The notes below the pieces were generated by a model. It worked only from the letters and a program-made list of their open reading frames with translations. It was not told the origin of the DNA and did not search any database. 64,000 bases of DNA from CAVVEC01 sp963770485 (GTDB lineage: Bacteria > Acidobacteriota > Terriglobia > Terriglobales > Acidobacteriaceae), in the NCBI GenBank assembly GCA_963770485.1, contig CAVYPX010000005.1:124001-188000 (forward strand), read 5' to 3'. Below are positions 43,279-52,992 of the stretch, in pieces. Each line of letters begins with the position of its first letter. Position 1 is the stretch's first letter. A program made the position numbers and the translations under genes.

Positions 43279-43893
43279 CCAGGTTCAGCCCGGCTGATGT
43301 AACCATTGGCCACCTCAGCCAACAATACAGCCTAGTTCATTCTTAGGCCAAGGGTTGCTCACTTGGGGGCGGTTTGCAACACCAAAGAGTTGGAAGGGAA
43401 CTGCTCGGTTAATGGCTCCGGAACCCACAATCCTCAGCAAAAAAGAGGGGAGGGTGGGGGACGGCTGGGGCGCCCGCGCTGATGGAGCAATCATATTGCC
43501 ACAGAGAGGAAGCCTCCATAATGATTCCGCTGGTCGGAGAATCAACAACTTGAACCAAGGAATCGGCTTCCCGCTGAACTGCGCATGAAACAAGTTGCAG
43601 AACATATGCGGAATAGCGGCCTATGGCTGCTCTGAAGTCGGGCTCTTTCCAGGCGGCACTTTATGTGCTATGAAGCGGCATCTCGCAACGGCGTCGGGCG
43701 CATCTGACGAATCCAAGGACCAGAGAGGCAGTACGCACCTTGACAGGCTATCCGTCAGATGTTTAAGTAGTTACTTAATTTTCTAGCAATTCTTGGCGAC
43801 AGGTATGCAGCCCCGCTTCTCAGGCGCGAGTTGGGCGCCGTTTGTATGCCGTGTCTTGTTGCTCTCCATGAAACTGGAAACTCGGAGGAGTTC
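43279..43893. other. Long intergenic region
   Basis: About 615 bp between the PilZ gene and the SBBP-repeat gene. It has a purine-rich tract near 43437-43460 and no open frame with ribosome-binding site or family signature. GC content falls near 43760-43790 (AGTAGTTACTTAATTTTCTAG), a possible promoter zone for the SBBP gene. I see no recognisable riboswitch. Confidence 0.6.
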
Positions 43894-46800
43894 GTGAGAT
43901 TGAATGGTAGCGGGTTGAGAAGAGTTGGTGCGCCAGGTCGCTTCGTGGCCGCAATCGCGTTGTTGGTGACTGTCGGCGCTGCGATTTTGGCAGTCGGCTC
44001 GGGCGCGGTTTTGGCAGGGCTCACCAACCGGGGCGACAGAAGCCGCGCACACAATCCCGCTTCCCGTCCAACGGCCTCAACACAGCGAAGCACGCAGGTC
44101 CTGGCGGCGTACAGTCACCTTCCGCTGGTTTTCGAACCGAACCAGGGCCAGAGCGATCCGCGAGTGAAGTTCCTTGCCCGAGGCAGCGGCTACGGGCTCT
44201 TTCTGACCGGGGATGAAGCAGTGCTGACGTTACAGCCCTCAGCGGTTAGCGCTCACCGGATACCCGCTCGACCCTCCGTAGTTCGAATGACGCTGGACGG
44301 TGCGACCGAAAGGTCAGCCCTAGTCGGCGTGGACGAACTGCCGGGAAAGAGCAACTACTTTATCGGCAATGATCCGTCCAAGTGGCGCCGTAATGTGCCA
44401 CAGTTCGCCAGGGTGCGATACCGCAACGTCTATCCGGGGATTGATTTGCTCTACTACGGAAACCAGGGACGGCTGGAATACGACTTCGAAGTAGCCCCGG
44501 GAAGTGATCCCGGGCAGGTGACCCTTCGATTTCAAGGGACCGAGACTTTGAGGATCGGCGCCAGCGGCGACCTCGTGCTCGGCCTTCGAGGCGGCACCGT
44601 GCGTCTGGAGTCGCCACGGATTTATCAGAAATTTGGCGATGAAGAGCGACCAGTTACCGGGCAGTTCAAGCTGCGAGGCACGAAAGGCAGGGTCGGTTTT
44701 GAGCTGGGCGCTTACGACCATAGCCGTACCTTGATCATCGATCCGGTGCTCACCTATTCCACCTACCTTGGCGGCAGCGGCGAAGAGAGTTGTTCGACAA
44801 TCCTGAACCAGCCGATTCCGACTTATCCTGGAACTCCCGGTTGTCCGGCTATTGCGGTGGACGAGGGCGGCAGCGCCTATGTGGCGGGCTCGACCACATC
44901 CACGGATTTCCCAAATCCCGGTGGAGTCTCTCCTCCCTTGGTTGGCGTGGCGAATGTCTTCGTCGCGAAATTCAGCAGCAGCGGCACGGCTCTTCTATAC
45001 AGCACGTACATCGGCGGAAACGACGTGGATTACACCGCCGGAATCACTGTGGATGCCAGTTCCAACGTGATAGTGGCGGGCACCACGAATTCGAGTAATT
45101 TTCCGGCCAAGAACGCATTCCAATCCAGCCCCCTCAGCAGCGGCAACCACGTTTTTGTGAGCAAACTGGACTCGACGGGCGCAAACTTGCTTTATTCCAC
45201 CTACCTTTCCGGCAACGGCGTCGATATCGCTTCCGGCGTGGCGCTTGACCCTAACGGCAACGCGTACGTCACCGGAACCACAGAATCGACAGAGGTGGGG
45301 ACAGGTTTTCCCTCCACCACGGGCGCCTTTCAAACCACACGCGCCTCCGGATCCACGATTCAGTTCTTCATGACCAAGATTGATCCCAATCTATCTGGCG
45401 CATCTAGTGTGGTCTATTCGACATATTTCGGTGGGGGGAATTCGGTGCGCACCAGCGGCTCCCCGGCAGTGGGCGGTGGGATCGCAGTGGACGCCAACAG
45501 CGACGTCTACATCACTGGGGGAACGAGCTTTCTGCACGTTGGCCAAGGCAATGACTTTCCCATCCTGAATGCTTACCAGGGATGCCTCGACGCTCCGCCC
45601 AGCACCTCGACCTGTCCAACCAGCGTCACCGCTTATGACGTATTTGTGGCCAAGCTGAACCCAGCCGGCGCTTCCGGAGCGCAACTGCTGTACTCGACCT
45701 ATCTTGGTGGGACGGGGGACGACATCGGATACGCCATTGCTGTCGATCCTAGCCTCAGCGGCAGCAATACCATCAACACTTACGTTACCGGCTCAACCAC
45801 TTCGACGGATTTCGATCCTGCCGGAGCCGGCGTATTCCAGAGTACCAACAATGGCGGGACCGACGCGTTCCTGGCAAAGCTGGGCTCAATTCTGACCAAA
45901 ACCGGCACTGTCCCGCTAAGTTATTTCACCTATCTGGGCGGATCAGGAACAGATATCGGGTTGGGAGTCGCCGTGGATGCCCTTCAGGGTGCGCGAATCG
46001 CAGGCTGGACGGATTCGACCAACTTTCCTGCGATCAACAACCCGGTTCAGTCGGTCTACGGCGGAGGAACCAGCGACGCATTTGCGGCGCGCATCGATAC
46101 GACGGCCACAACTCCCAACGCGCCCGGCCACTATTCCTCCTATCTGGGTGGAGGCGGCACGGACATCGGCACCAGCATCATTGTGGACAACCGCGGCGCC
46201 AGCTATGTGACGGGAGAAACATCTTCAGGCTCCCCGACCCCATTCCCAACAGTAACGCCATTCCAAGGTAGTCTCGATGGTCCTACGGATGCTTTCGTGA
46301 GCAAACTCGGCCCGCTTCTGAACCTGACCTTGACGGAGACAGGATCTCCGACGCCGGTCGGGGTTGGCAATCAGGTCACCTTCACGTTCAGCATTACGAA
46401 CGAGAACGACGCGGCCTACGGCGTGACTTTCACGGATAATCTGCCCACTTCGGGCGCGACTTTCGTTTCTGCCACTCCGAGTCCGGGGAGTTGCGGAGGC
46501 GCCAGCGGCGGCACGGTACTGTGCAACATTGGGACTTTGAACTCTGGTGCCGGCGCCACTGTGAACGTAGTCCTGATTCCCGTTCCCCCCCCGACGCAGG
46601 GTACGGCCGGCACCTTGGGCAATGGCGGTTCGGTCGCGGTTGAGGGATCAACCCTGGCCACGGCAAACGCGAGCGTGACCGTGAATGATTTCACCATCAC
46701 CGCGGCGCCGGCTGCCGCTACGGTTCCGGCGGGACTGCCCGCGGTCTACACGGTTACGCTCACCCCTACCGGGGCCATTCCGAACAGCATATCGCTTGCC

Positions 46801-47214
46801 TGCGGCGCGGGTCTCCCCACCGGCGCCACTTGCCTGGCCAGCACCAACCCTATCCCGAATCTCGACAACGGTCCGGCGAGCTCGCAGTTGGTCATCAACA
46901 CCACGACTCGGGTATCGACAACCACGCACTTGTGGCATGAAGGCGGACCGCTGTACGCCGCGTGGCTTCCGCTCACCGGGCTGGCCTTGCTGGGGGCGGG
47001 AATTGGCGGCAAGGCATCGCGCAGGCGCCGCCTTCTGATGGGTGCGCTTCTGGCCGGGTTCTTCGCGCTCATTCTGTTCCAGGCCGGCTGTGGCGCCAAG
47101 GGTTCAACCACAACTACGACGGGCACGCCAGCCGGAACCTACACCGTGACGGTGAACGCCAGCTCGGGCAACAACGCTGTGCGCAGCACGACCGTGACGC
47201 TGGTCGTGCAGTAA
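43894..47214 (+). CDS. Large exported SBBP-repeat protein with DUF11-like domain
   Basis: About 1106 aa. An N-terminal membrane segment (FVAAIALLVTVGAAILAVGSG) precedes the DUF7948-like region (LPLVFEPNQGQSDPRVKFLARG ... DLLYYGNQGRLEYDF). At least eight SBBP repeats follow (LxYSTYLGGsGxDxGxxIAVDxxGxxYVTGxTxSTDFP), a beta-propeller-type array. A DUF11/Ig-like domain follows (GNQVTFTFSITNENDAAYG). Near the C-terminus is a hydrophobic helix plus SRRRR and a second helix ending QAGCG, then about 45 further residues. GTG 43894 follows GGAGGAG. Confidence 0.87.
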   Translation: MRLNGSGLRRVGAPGRFVAAIALLVTVGAAILAVGSGAVLAGLTNRGDRSRAHNPASRPTASTQRSTQVLAAYSHLPLVFEPNQGQSDPRVKFLARGSGYGLFLTGDEAVLTLQPSAVSAHRIPARPSVVRMTLDGATERSALVGVDELPGKSNYFIGNDPSKWRRNVPQFARVRYRNVYPGIDLLYYGNQGRLEYDFEVAPGSDPGQVTLRFQGTETLRIGASGDLVLGLRGGTVRLESPRIYQKFGDEERPVTGQFKLRGTKGRVGFELGAYDHSRTLIIDPVLTYSTYLGGSGEESCSTILNQPIPTYPGTPGCPAIAVDEGGSAYVAGSTTSTDFPNPGGVSPPLVGVANVFVAKFSSSGTALLYSTYIGGNDVDYTAGITVDASSNVIVAGTTNSSNFPAKNAFQSSPLSSGNHVFVSKLDSTGANLLYSTYLSGNGVDIASGVALDPNGNAYVTGTTESTEVGTGFPSTTGAFQTTRASGSTIQFFMTKIDPNLSGASSVVYSTYFGGGNSVRTSGSPAVGGGIAVDANSDVYITGGTSFLHVGQGNDFPILNAYQGCLDAPPSTSTCPTSVTAYDVFVAKLNPAGASGAQLLYSTYLGGTGDDIGYAIAVDPSLSGSNTINTYVTGSTTSTDFDPAGAGVFQSTNNGGTDAFLAKLGSILTKTGTVPLSYFTYLGGSGTDIGLGVAVDALQGARIAGWTDSTNFPAINNPVQSVYGGGTSDAFAARIDTTATTPNAPGHYSSYLGGGGTDIGTSIIVDNRGASYVTGETSSGSPTPFPTVTPFQGSLDGPTDAFVSKLGPLLNLTLTETGSPTPVGVGNQVTFTFSITNENDAAYGVTFTDNLPTSGATFVSATPSPGSCGGASGGTVLCNIGTLNSGAGATVNVVLIPVPPPTQGTAGTLGNGGSVAVEGSTLATANASVTVNDFTITAAPAAATVPAGLPAVYTVTLTPTGAIPNSISLACGAGLPTGATCLASTNPIPNLDNGPASSQLVINTTTRVSTTTHLWHEGGPLYAAWLPLTGLALLGAGIGGKASRRRRLLMGALLAGFFALILFQAGCGAKGSTTTTTGTPAGTYTVTVNASSGNNAVRSTTVTLVVQ

Positions 47215-47326
47215 TTCAGGCCAGCCACTTGCTCGGTTCTTCGGCACCCACGAACTCAAGGACTTCAGACCAGGCTCAGGATGGCTCCGTCACCCGCCAG
47301 ATACCAGGGTCGGACACGTGGTCTGG

Positions 47327-47776
47327 TTATTTCTTGATGAGGCTTGTCTGGCTGGCAACGCACAGCCACCGGGAATGCTGGTACACCCAGGTGTCGGTGA
47401 ACCGGCTATAGTGCTCGAAAGCCTCGCCCTGATAGGTGCCTTTGGTGTGGCGGGTTCCAATCACAATTGTCACGTTCTGATATGGAAAGACCTCAGCCCC
47501 TTCATTGGTGATCAGGGTTGCGCGATATCTCGGATCTTGTCGATCCGCCAGGAACTGGGCCTTGTTCATGACCGTGCCATCGTTGTCGGTATAGATAAAA
47601 GTGTTCGGAATTAGATCGTCCATGGCCTTGGCATCGTGGTGCAATTGAGCCTGATTCCATGCGTTCTCCAGGGCAATCACTTTGATCTGCCCAGCAGCGG
47701 CGCCGTTTGCAGCCTTCTGTGCGTTCACCGGCGAACTGATCCAGATCAGCAGGCAAAACCCGAGCGCAAGTTTCAT
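47327..47776 (-). CDS. Exported NTF2-like (DUF4440) protein
   Basis: 149 aa. A signal peptide (MKLALGFCLLIWISSPVNA) is followed by an NTF2-like alpha+beta domain: IALENAWNQAQLHHDAKAMDDL, then FIYTDNDGTVMNKAQFL and RFTDTWVYQHSRWLCVASQTS. DUF4440/SnoaL-like proteins bind small molecules or act as simple enzymes; the substrate is unknown. The ATG at 47776 is favoured over GTG 47791 because it opens directly with the signal peptide. Confidence 0.82.
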   Translation of the reverse strand: MKLALGFCLLIWISSPVNAQKAANGAAAGQIKVIALENAWNQAQLHHDAKAMDDLIPNTFIYTDNDGTVMNKAQFLADRQDPRYRATLITNEGAEVFPYQNVTIVIGTRHTKGTYQGEAFEHYSRFTDTWVYQHSRWLCVASQTSLIKK

Positions 47777-48088
47777 CGGTCCGGTCTCCACAGTTGCAGC
47801 GTATCAGCAGCTGCGAAATTTTTCGAGAGCAGCGTCACGGCTCGTCCCTTTTTACGACCCTGGGCCGGCGGCCCGACTTTGGTAGGCTCTGATCTCGCTG
47901 GCATCGCCTAACTGGGCGTGCCCCATCATTGCGCGGTTTTCGCAAGGGTGGGAGGCGAGAATGCCATGACTCCGCCGCTTCCGATTTCAGGGCAGCGATG
48001 AAAGCAGGGCGAGGCGGCCTCTGCGGCGAAATGCAACTGTACGGTTCATTCCAATGGAGTGTAGACGAAGACTGAGACTATGGCGGCC
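47777..48088. other. Intergenic region, nothing recognised
   Basis: About 312 bp between two minus-strand genes. No supported gene, tRNA or clear hairpin-plus-U-run is visible. It must hold the promoter of the NTF2-like gene and the 3' end of the response-regulator transcript. Confidence 0.5.
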
Positions 48089-49498
48089 CTAGGACGCGCC
48101 AGCGGAGAGTTTGTGGCTCTTAGCTTCAGCAATGCCGTATTGCCGGATCTTATACAGCAGCGCCTTGTAGCTGATCTTCAGCAAGGCCGCCGCCTGCTTC
48201 CGGTTCCAGTTGGTTTGGTCGAGAGCGTGACTGATGGCCTCGGCTTCAGCTTCATCTTTGGCGCTTCGAGCCAGAGATTTCAGACCTCCGGATGAACTGC
48301 CGCCATCCCGCAGGGCTGGATCAAACTGCGCTCCGCTGCCATCGCTTTTCGGACGCAGTTCGTTGATGGCCAGCCTTTCATCTCCCAGAACCAGGTAGCG
48401 CTTGACGAAATTGTTCAATTCGCGCAGATTGCCGGGCCAGGGATAGTCGTGGCAGGCCTGCAACAACTCCGCCGAAAGCGGCAACGGAGGCCGCGCGTAA
48501 CGTTCCGACAGGTGCGCCATGAAGTGCTTGAGCAGAATTGGAATTTCTTCCTTGCGCTCGCGCAACGGGGGCACCTGCAGGGTGAAGGCGTTCAGCCGGT
48601 AGTAAAGGTCTTCGCGCAGGCGCTTGTTGGCCAGGGCCTCGGGAATATTGATGTTGGTAGCGGCTAGAATCCGCACATCCACCTTGATCACCGAGCGGCT
48701 TCCCAGGCGCGAAAATTGCTGGTCCTGCAGCACGTGCAGCAGCTTGGCTTGTAATCCCGGCGGCATCTCGCCGATTTCATCCAGCAGAATGGTTCCCTTG
48801 TTGCACAGCTCAAACTTGCCCGGCTTGGCATGGTTGGCGCCGGTGAACGCTCCGGGTTCGTAGCCGAACAACTCGCTCTCTAACAGGTCGGCCGGTACGG
48901 CGGCGCAATTCACCTTCAGGAAAGTCCGATGCGCCCGCGGAGAAAGTTTGTGAATGAGGCGGGCCATGACTTCCTTGCCGGTCCCGCTTTCTCCCAGCAT
49001 GAGGACGGGAATATCGACGTTGGCAACCAGCGCCGCCTGAGAGCGCAGCTTGCGCATCGCCGGGCTGGCGGCGATGAAGAAGACATCGTCGGCGAGTTCT
49101 TCCACTTCGCCGGGATAATTCTGCTGGTTGGTGCCCAGGCACTGATCAATCACCGTGTCCAGTTCATTCTTCTGAAAAGGTTTGGTCAGGTAATCGTGCG
49201 CGCCCAGTCGAATGGCCTGTACCACCTTGCGAGTGTCATTCACGCAGGAAAGCATCACGACTTTGACGCCGGGCTGAAGCTTACGCAACTGCTCGAGGGT
49301 CTGCAGGCCATCGATGCCCGGCATGAGCAGGTCGAGCAACACCAGATCGGGCCGCAACCCTTTCTGCATGCGCGTCACCGCTTCTTCGCCAGTACTGGCG
49401 GTTTCGACCTTGTACTCGTCCACTTCGAGCAAAGTCCGGATGTACCGCAACATTCCCGGTTCATCATCGACCAGCAGGATGTTGGCCGTATCTTTCAT
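48089..49498 (-). CDS. NtrC-type sigma-54-dependent response regulator
   Basis: 469 aa. Receiver domain: ILLVDDEPGML, phospho-acceptor Asp in LVLLDLLMPGIDG, and TKPF. The AAA+ domain has Walker A GESGTGKE, GAFTGA (GYEPGAFTGANH) for sigma-54 contact, Walker B ILLDEIGEM, and RLREDLYYRLN. The Fis-type HTH is at the C-terminus (NWNRKQAAALLKISYKALLYKI). It activates sigma-54 promoters after phosphorylation. Its ATG overlaps the upstream kinase stop (ATGA), forming a two-component pair. Position beside the exosortase/EPS genes suggests it controls them. Confidence 0.95.
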   Translation of the reverse strand: MKDTANILLVDDEPGMLRYIRTLLEVDEYKVETASTGEEAVTRMQKGLRPDLVLLDLLMPGIDGLQTLEQLRKLQPGVKVVMLSCVNDTRKVVQAIRLGAHDYLTKPFQKNELDTVIDQCLGTNQQNYPGEVEELADDVFFIAASPAMRKLRSQAALVANVDIPVLMLGESGTGKEVMARLIHKLSPRAHRTFLKVNCAAVPADLLESELFGYEPGAFTGANHAKPGKFELCNKGTILLDEIGEMPPGLQAKLLHVLQDQQFSRLGSRSVIKVDVRILAATNINIPEALANKRLREDLYYRLNAFTLQVPPLRERKEEIPILLKHFMAHLSERYARPPLPLSAELLQACHDYPWPGNLRELNNFVKRYLVLGDERLAINELRPKSDGSGAQFDPALRDGGSSSGGLKSLARSAKDEAEAEAISHALDQTNWNRKQAAALLKISYKALLYKIRQYGIAEAKSHKLSAGAS

Positions 49499-50448
49499 TT
49501 GCCTTTCCCTTTGCTGACGGTATTGGAAGGAGGCTGAAGCGGGACGATGAAAGAGAACTTGCAACCCGCGCCGGGCTCGCTTTCCAGCCATATTTTGCCG
49601 CCCATGCCGCCGACCAGGCGGCGGGCAATGGCCAGACCCAGGCCCATCCCAGACTGGCTTTCGTTTTGAGGCAGGCGGAAAAAATCGTCGAACACTTCAA
49701 TATGGTACTCCGGCGGAATTCCCGGTCCCGTATCCGACACACTGACCTTCACTGAGTTGGGGTGAGCGTTGCTCTGCCGCCGGCGTTCTGTGAAATCGCC
49801 CTCCACGCTTACGGCGCGGCGTTCCCACATATACGGTTCGGCATGCAGCCACACCGTGCCGCCGGTGGGAGTGAATTTGGAAGCGTTCTCCAGAAGATTG
49901 GAAACCACACGTTGCAGCTTCGCCGAGTCAAACGCGAACTGCGGAAGCTTCTGGTTGGGCAGGAAGTAAAGAGCCATTCCCTTTTCGTGGAAGGGATTCG
50001 ACCACAGCCGGCAAACCTCGGACAAGCAGCCATTCAGGTCGCCGAGCTCAAAGTGCATTTTCGTCTCGCCGGTTTCGAGGACGCTGAAACTGAGAAAGTC
50101 CTGGATGAAATGTTGCAGCCGCTGCCCGCTGGAGCGCATGTCGCGCAACACCTCACGCTGTCGTTCGTTGAGTCCGCCGAGCTTTTCGCTCTGCAAGAGT
50201 TCGACGTAGCCGTTGAGAATGGCCAACGGTGTCTTGAGGTCATGGGCAGCGGAGGCCAGGGCATTGGTCGTACGCAGAAACCGCTCCTGAAGCTGGTTGA
50301 AATCCTGCAGTAGTTGTCGGCTGCAGGCAGGGTCCGGACAGGGTTCACCGGGCTGCGCCTTGGTAGGACACAGTCCCGAGTCAGGCGCGGCAGCTTTTGA
50401 CTCTGGGGCTCGCGGCAGACACGTGTTTTCAGGCGTTACGGCCATCAT
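49495..50448 (-). CDS. Cytoplasmic sensor histidine kinase
   Basis: About 317 aa. No membrane segment is seen. A Cys-rich N-terminal stretch (LCPTKAQPGEPCPDPAC) could be a metal or redox site. HisKA H-box is ASAAHDLKTPLAILNGYVE. The HATPase N box is LLENASKFTPTGG, G1 is DTGPGIP and G2 is GMGLGLAIARRL. It phosphorylates the downstream NtrC-type regulator with which it overlaps by 4 bp. A start at TTG 50460 is possible; ATG 50448 lacks a clear ribosome-binding site. Confidence 0.92.
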   Translation of the reverse strand: MMAVTPENTCLPRAPESKAAAPDSGLCPTKAQPGEPCPDPACSRQLLQDFNQLQERFLRTTNALASAAHDLKTPLAILNGYVELLQSEKLGGLNERQREVLRDMRSSGQRLQHFIQDFLSFSVLETGETKMHFELGDLNGCLSEVCRLWSNPFHEKGMALYFLPNQKLPQFAFDSAKLQRVVSNLLENASKFTPTGGTVWLHAEPYMWERRAVSVEGDFTERRRQSNAHPNSVKVSVSDTGPGIPPEYHIEVFDDFFRLPQNESQSGMGLGLAIARRLVGGMGGKIWLESEPGAGCKFSFIVPLQPPSNTVSKGKGK

Positions 50449-50800
50449 CAGGAGACGCAATGGTTATGCGACGAGGGGAGGGCCCTCAGCCTTGCTGAGG
50501 TTAATGCTACCTTTGGCGATGCTATGACATCCCCTTGTCAGTGTCAACGGAAAACGCAAGCAAATTGTCACTGAAGGTAAAAACCTTGCAGTCGGAGGCA
50601 CTTAGAGTCGGCCACGGCGGCCAAGAAAATGGCGAACGGATAGCAAAAGCAGAAACCCGCAAGTCCTGCTACTGTAGTGTGCTTTCAGGAAGACCCGGCG
50701 CTTTTCAGCGGATTTGCCGGCGCCAGCCTCTGGTTTATGGGCTGCATTTGGCCCCCAAGGTGCGGGAAAGGATAGGTTAAATTCTTTCCCGGGGATTGGC
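50449..50800. other. Divergent promoter region between kinase and PilZ genes
   Basis: About 350 bp. No supported gene; a plus-strand frame enters the PilZ protein from 50714 but its first 29 residues look non-coding. No sigma-54 -24/-12 pair could be fixed by eye. Confidence 0.5.
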
Positions 50801-51181
50801 TTGAACCGACGAGGACCGGAAAGCGAACGTCGCAAGTGGGTACGTCTGCCCCTGGCCATTCCTGTCTTCGTCCGCAGCCGCGATGACAGCGAGAAGGAAT
50901 TGCTGGAATTTGCCACGGCTTTGAACGTTTCCGCCGGAGGTGCGCTGGTCGCAGTGCGCCGCTCTTTGCCGCTCCCGGCGCAGGTTTTGCTCGAGATTCC
51001 GAGTGCGCCGCTGATTTCCACCAACAAACTGCCGAAGGCCTCCCGCACCTTGCGTGCCCGAACGGTTCATGTAACTCACGCGGAAGAATACCACTTGGTA
51101 GGCGTGAAGTTCTCCCATCCTCTGCTCAATCACAATCCTTACCGTCCGGCGAGACCGAGGAAAACTGTTTCCTCCGTGTGA
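50801..51181 (+). CDS. PilZ-domain protein
   Basis: 126 aa from TTG 50801 (GGGGAT upstream). The c-di-GMP-binding arm is ERRKWVRLPLAIPVFVRS, followed by FATALNVSAGGALVAVRR (D/N-x-S-x2-G) and a beta-barrel ending HLVGVKFSHPL. It probably responds to c-di-GMP and affects surface or EPS functions. It is divergent from the two-component genes and upstream of the broken sigma-54 activator. Confidence 0.86.
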   Translation: MNRRGPESERRKWVRLPLAIPVFVRSRDDSEKELLEFATALNVSAGGALVAVRRSLPLPAQVLLEIPSAPLISTNKLPKASRTLRARTVHVTHAEEYHLVGVKFSHPLLNHNPYRPARPRKTVSSV

Positions 51182-51378
51182 AAACTTTTTCACAGTGAAA
51201 AACTCTCGTATGAGCCCTATGTCCACGGTCCTTTGGGCTCGTAGCGACGCCCACGGTTCCCCGGTAAGATCATGAATCAAAGAGGTTAATCAGAGAGTCA
51301 CAGGGGTAACCAGGGACCGGGGAGATTTGGCTCTCAGGATGCACAGTACAGGCTGACTACAGGAGTTAGAGCCGCAAA

Positions 51379-52454
51379 ATGCCGATTCCAACGACAAATT
51401 CTGTCAGTTCCCTGGTCCAGTCCTTAGGTGAATTTCCTCCCGAGGCGGTCGTCTTCGGTCACTCGGAGGCCATGCAGGCACTGCGGAGCCGCATGGACAA
51501 AGTGGCCAGCGCCAATGTGCCAGTCCTGATTCAGGGCGAAAGCGGCACCGGCAAGGACATCATCGCCCGCATGATCCACGGCCTTTCGCCCGTGGAGAAG
51601 CGGGCCGTTCGTCAAGGTGAACTGCCCCGCCATTCCGGGAACGCTGCTGGAAAGCGAACTGTTCGGATACGAAAAGGGCGCCTTCACCGGAGCCTACGGC
51701 ACCAAGCCGGGACGCGTGGAAATGGCCCATCGCGGCACGCTTTTTCTGGACGAGATTTCCGAACTCGATCTGGCGCTGCAGTCGAAGCTGTTGCAGTTGC
51801 TGCAGGACGGGCAATTCTGCCGCATCGGCGCCCAGGAAGACAAGAAAGTGGAAGTCCGCATCGTCTGCGCCACCAACCGTCAACTGGAAGTGGAAATCGA
51901 AAACGGGACATTCCGGCAGGATCTGTTCTACCGCATCAACGTGGTGAACTTGCGCATGCCGCCCTTGCGCGAACGCCGCGGGGATATTGAAGGCTTAGTG
52001 CACTATTTTCTGGAACACTACAACCGCAAGTACAACTGCCGGGCGCGGGCGCTGTCCGGCGAGTTGATCGCCGGTGCTGCAGAAGTATCATTGGCCGGGC
52101 AACATCCGCGAATTGGAAAACCTGATCAAGCGCTACGTGATCCTGGGCAGCGAAGACGTGATCAGCAACGACCTGGTGGCGCGCAGCGAGCAGGAATTCT
52201 TCAATCCCGAGATCAATCTGGATGGCCCCATCTCTCTGAAGAAGCTGACCCGGCAGGCCACCCGCGAACTGGAACGCAAAGTCATCCTGAAAGTTCTGCA
52301 AGCCCATCACTGGAACCGCAAACAGGCGGCGCGGGCGTTGTGCATCAGCTATCGGGCGCTGCTGTACAAGATCCGCGATGCCGGGCTTCCCGCCAATCGC
52401 TCCGCCCGCCGCCGGGACGAAGAGACTTTGGGCACCGTTGCCGCGGCCGATTAG
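51379..52454 (+). pseudogene. Receiver-less sigma-54 activator broken by two +1 frameshifts
   Basis: The intact product would be about 358 aa: FGHSEAMQALRSRMDKVA, Walker A GESGTGKD, GYEKGAFTGAYG, LFLDEISELD, FRQDLFYRINVVNLRMPPL, WPGNIRELENL and a Fis HTH (HHWNRKQAARALCISYRALL). Two frame changes break it. Removing one C from the run 51589-51591 restores LSPWRSGPFVKVNCPAIP. Removing one G at 52073-52074 restores LIAVLQKYHWPGNI. All motifs are otherwise conserved, so this is either a very recent pseudogene or two indel errors in the sequence. Without them it would be an unphosphorylated constitutive or partner-controlled activator next to the EPS locus. Confidence 0.88.
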
Positions 52455-52495
52455 CGCTGCTCTGCGGTTCACGCATAGCCGCCATTCCACCAGAA

Positions 52496-52511
52496 TGTTC
52501 CACGCGGAACA
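52496..52511. promoter_or_regulatory. parS-like site A (one central mismatch)
   Basis: TGTTCCACGCGGAACA differs from the perfect palindrome TGTTCCACGTGGAACA at one central base. The ParB-binding parS consensus in many bacteria is TGTTTCACGTGAAACA or TGTTCCACGTGGAACA. Confidence 0.6.
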
Positions 52512-52530
52512 TTAAACGGAATGCGCGGAG

Positions 52531-52546
52531 TGTTCCACGTGGAACA
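52531..52546. promoter_or_regulatory. parS-like site B (perfect palindrome)
   Basis: TGTTCCACGTGGAACA is a perfect 16-bp palindrome identical to the parS form known from pseudomonads. It is 35 bp from site A, in a gene-free gap, as expected for a chromosomal ParB-loading site. No parA/parB genes lie in this window. Confidence 0.7.
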
Positions 52547-52992
52547 TCCCAAAATGGGAACTGTTGGTTCGGTTGAGGTTAGCGGGACCGCCCCGGTCTT
52601 TTGCGGCAAGTTGCAACACCTACCAAAGTAGACTTGACAAGCACGCGGACGCCAGGTTAGCGCCGGGTGGGAACCTGCGGCACCGGGCGCCCGGCGGGCG
52701 ATGCGCTGGCCGTTGAAGTAAATGTATTCGTTGAGTAGAGTACTGCTGCCACTGGTTTCGGCGAGGAAGCACCCGCCCCTTGCGAAAGAGCCGCAAAGAG
52801 CGGGGCACCCCAAACTTAGATTTTCATCTGCTAAAGTCCGGGCCACCCGCCAACCCTGGGGGCACGGCAATTTCGGTTTCGAGAGCGGGAAATCGTAATA
52901 AAATGTTCTAGGCAGGACTCACCGGGAGTTCCGGAAACCCAAGCCGACGGCCAAGAGCAGAAGTTTTCACCGCTTCTCAAAGAGGGAAAATC

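Larger units (their letters stand above)
52455..52992. other. Intergenic region carrying parS-like sites
   Basis: About 540 bp between the sigma-54 activator and the S53 protease. The left third has two parS-like palindromes. The rest is GC-rich with no supported gene; a minus-strand frame (52469-52870) has no recognisable domain. The last ~60 bp are the leader of the protease gene. Confidence 0.6.
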
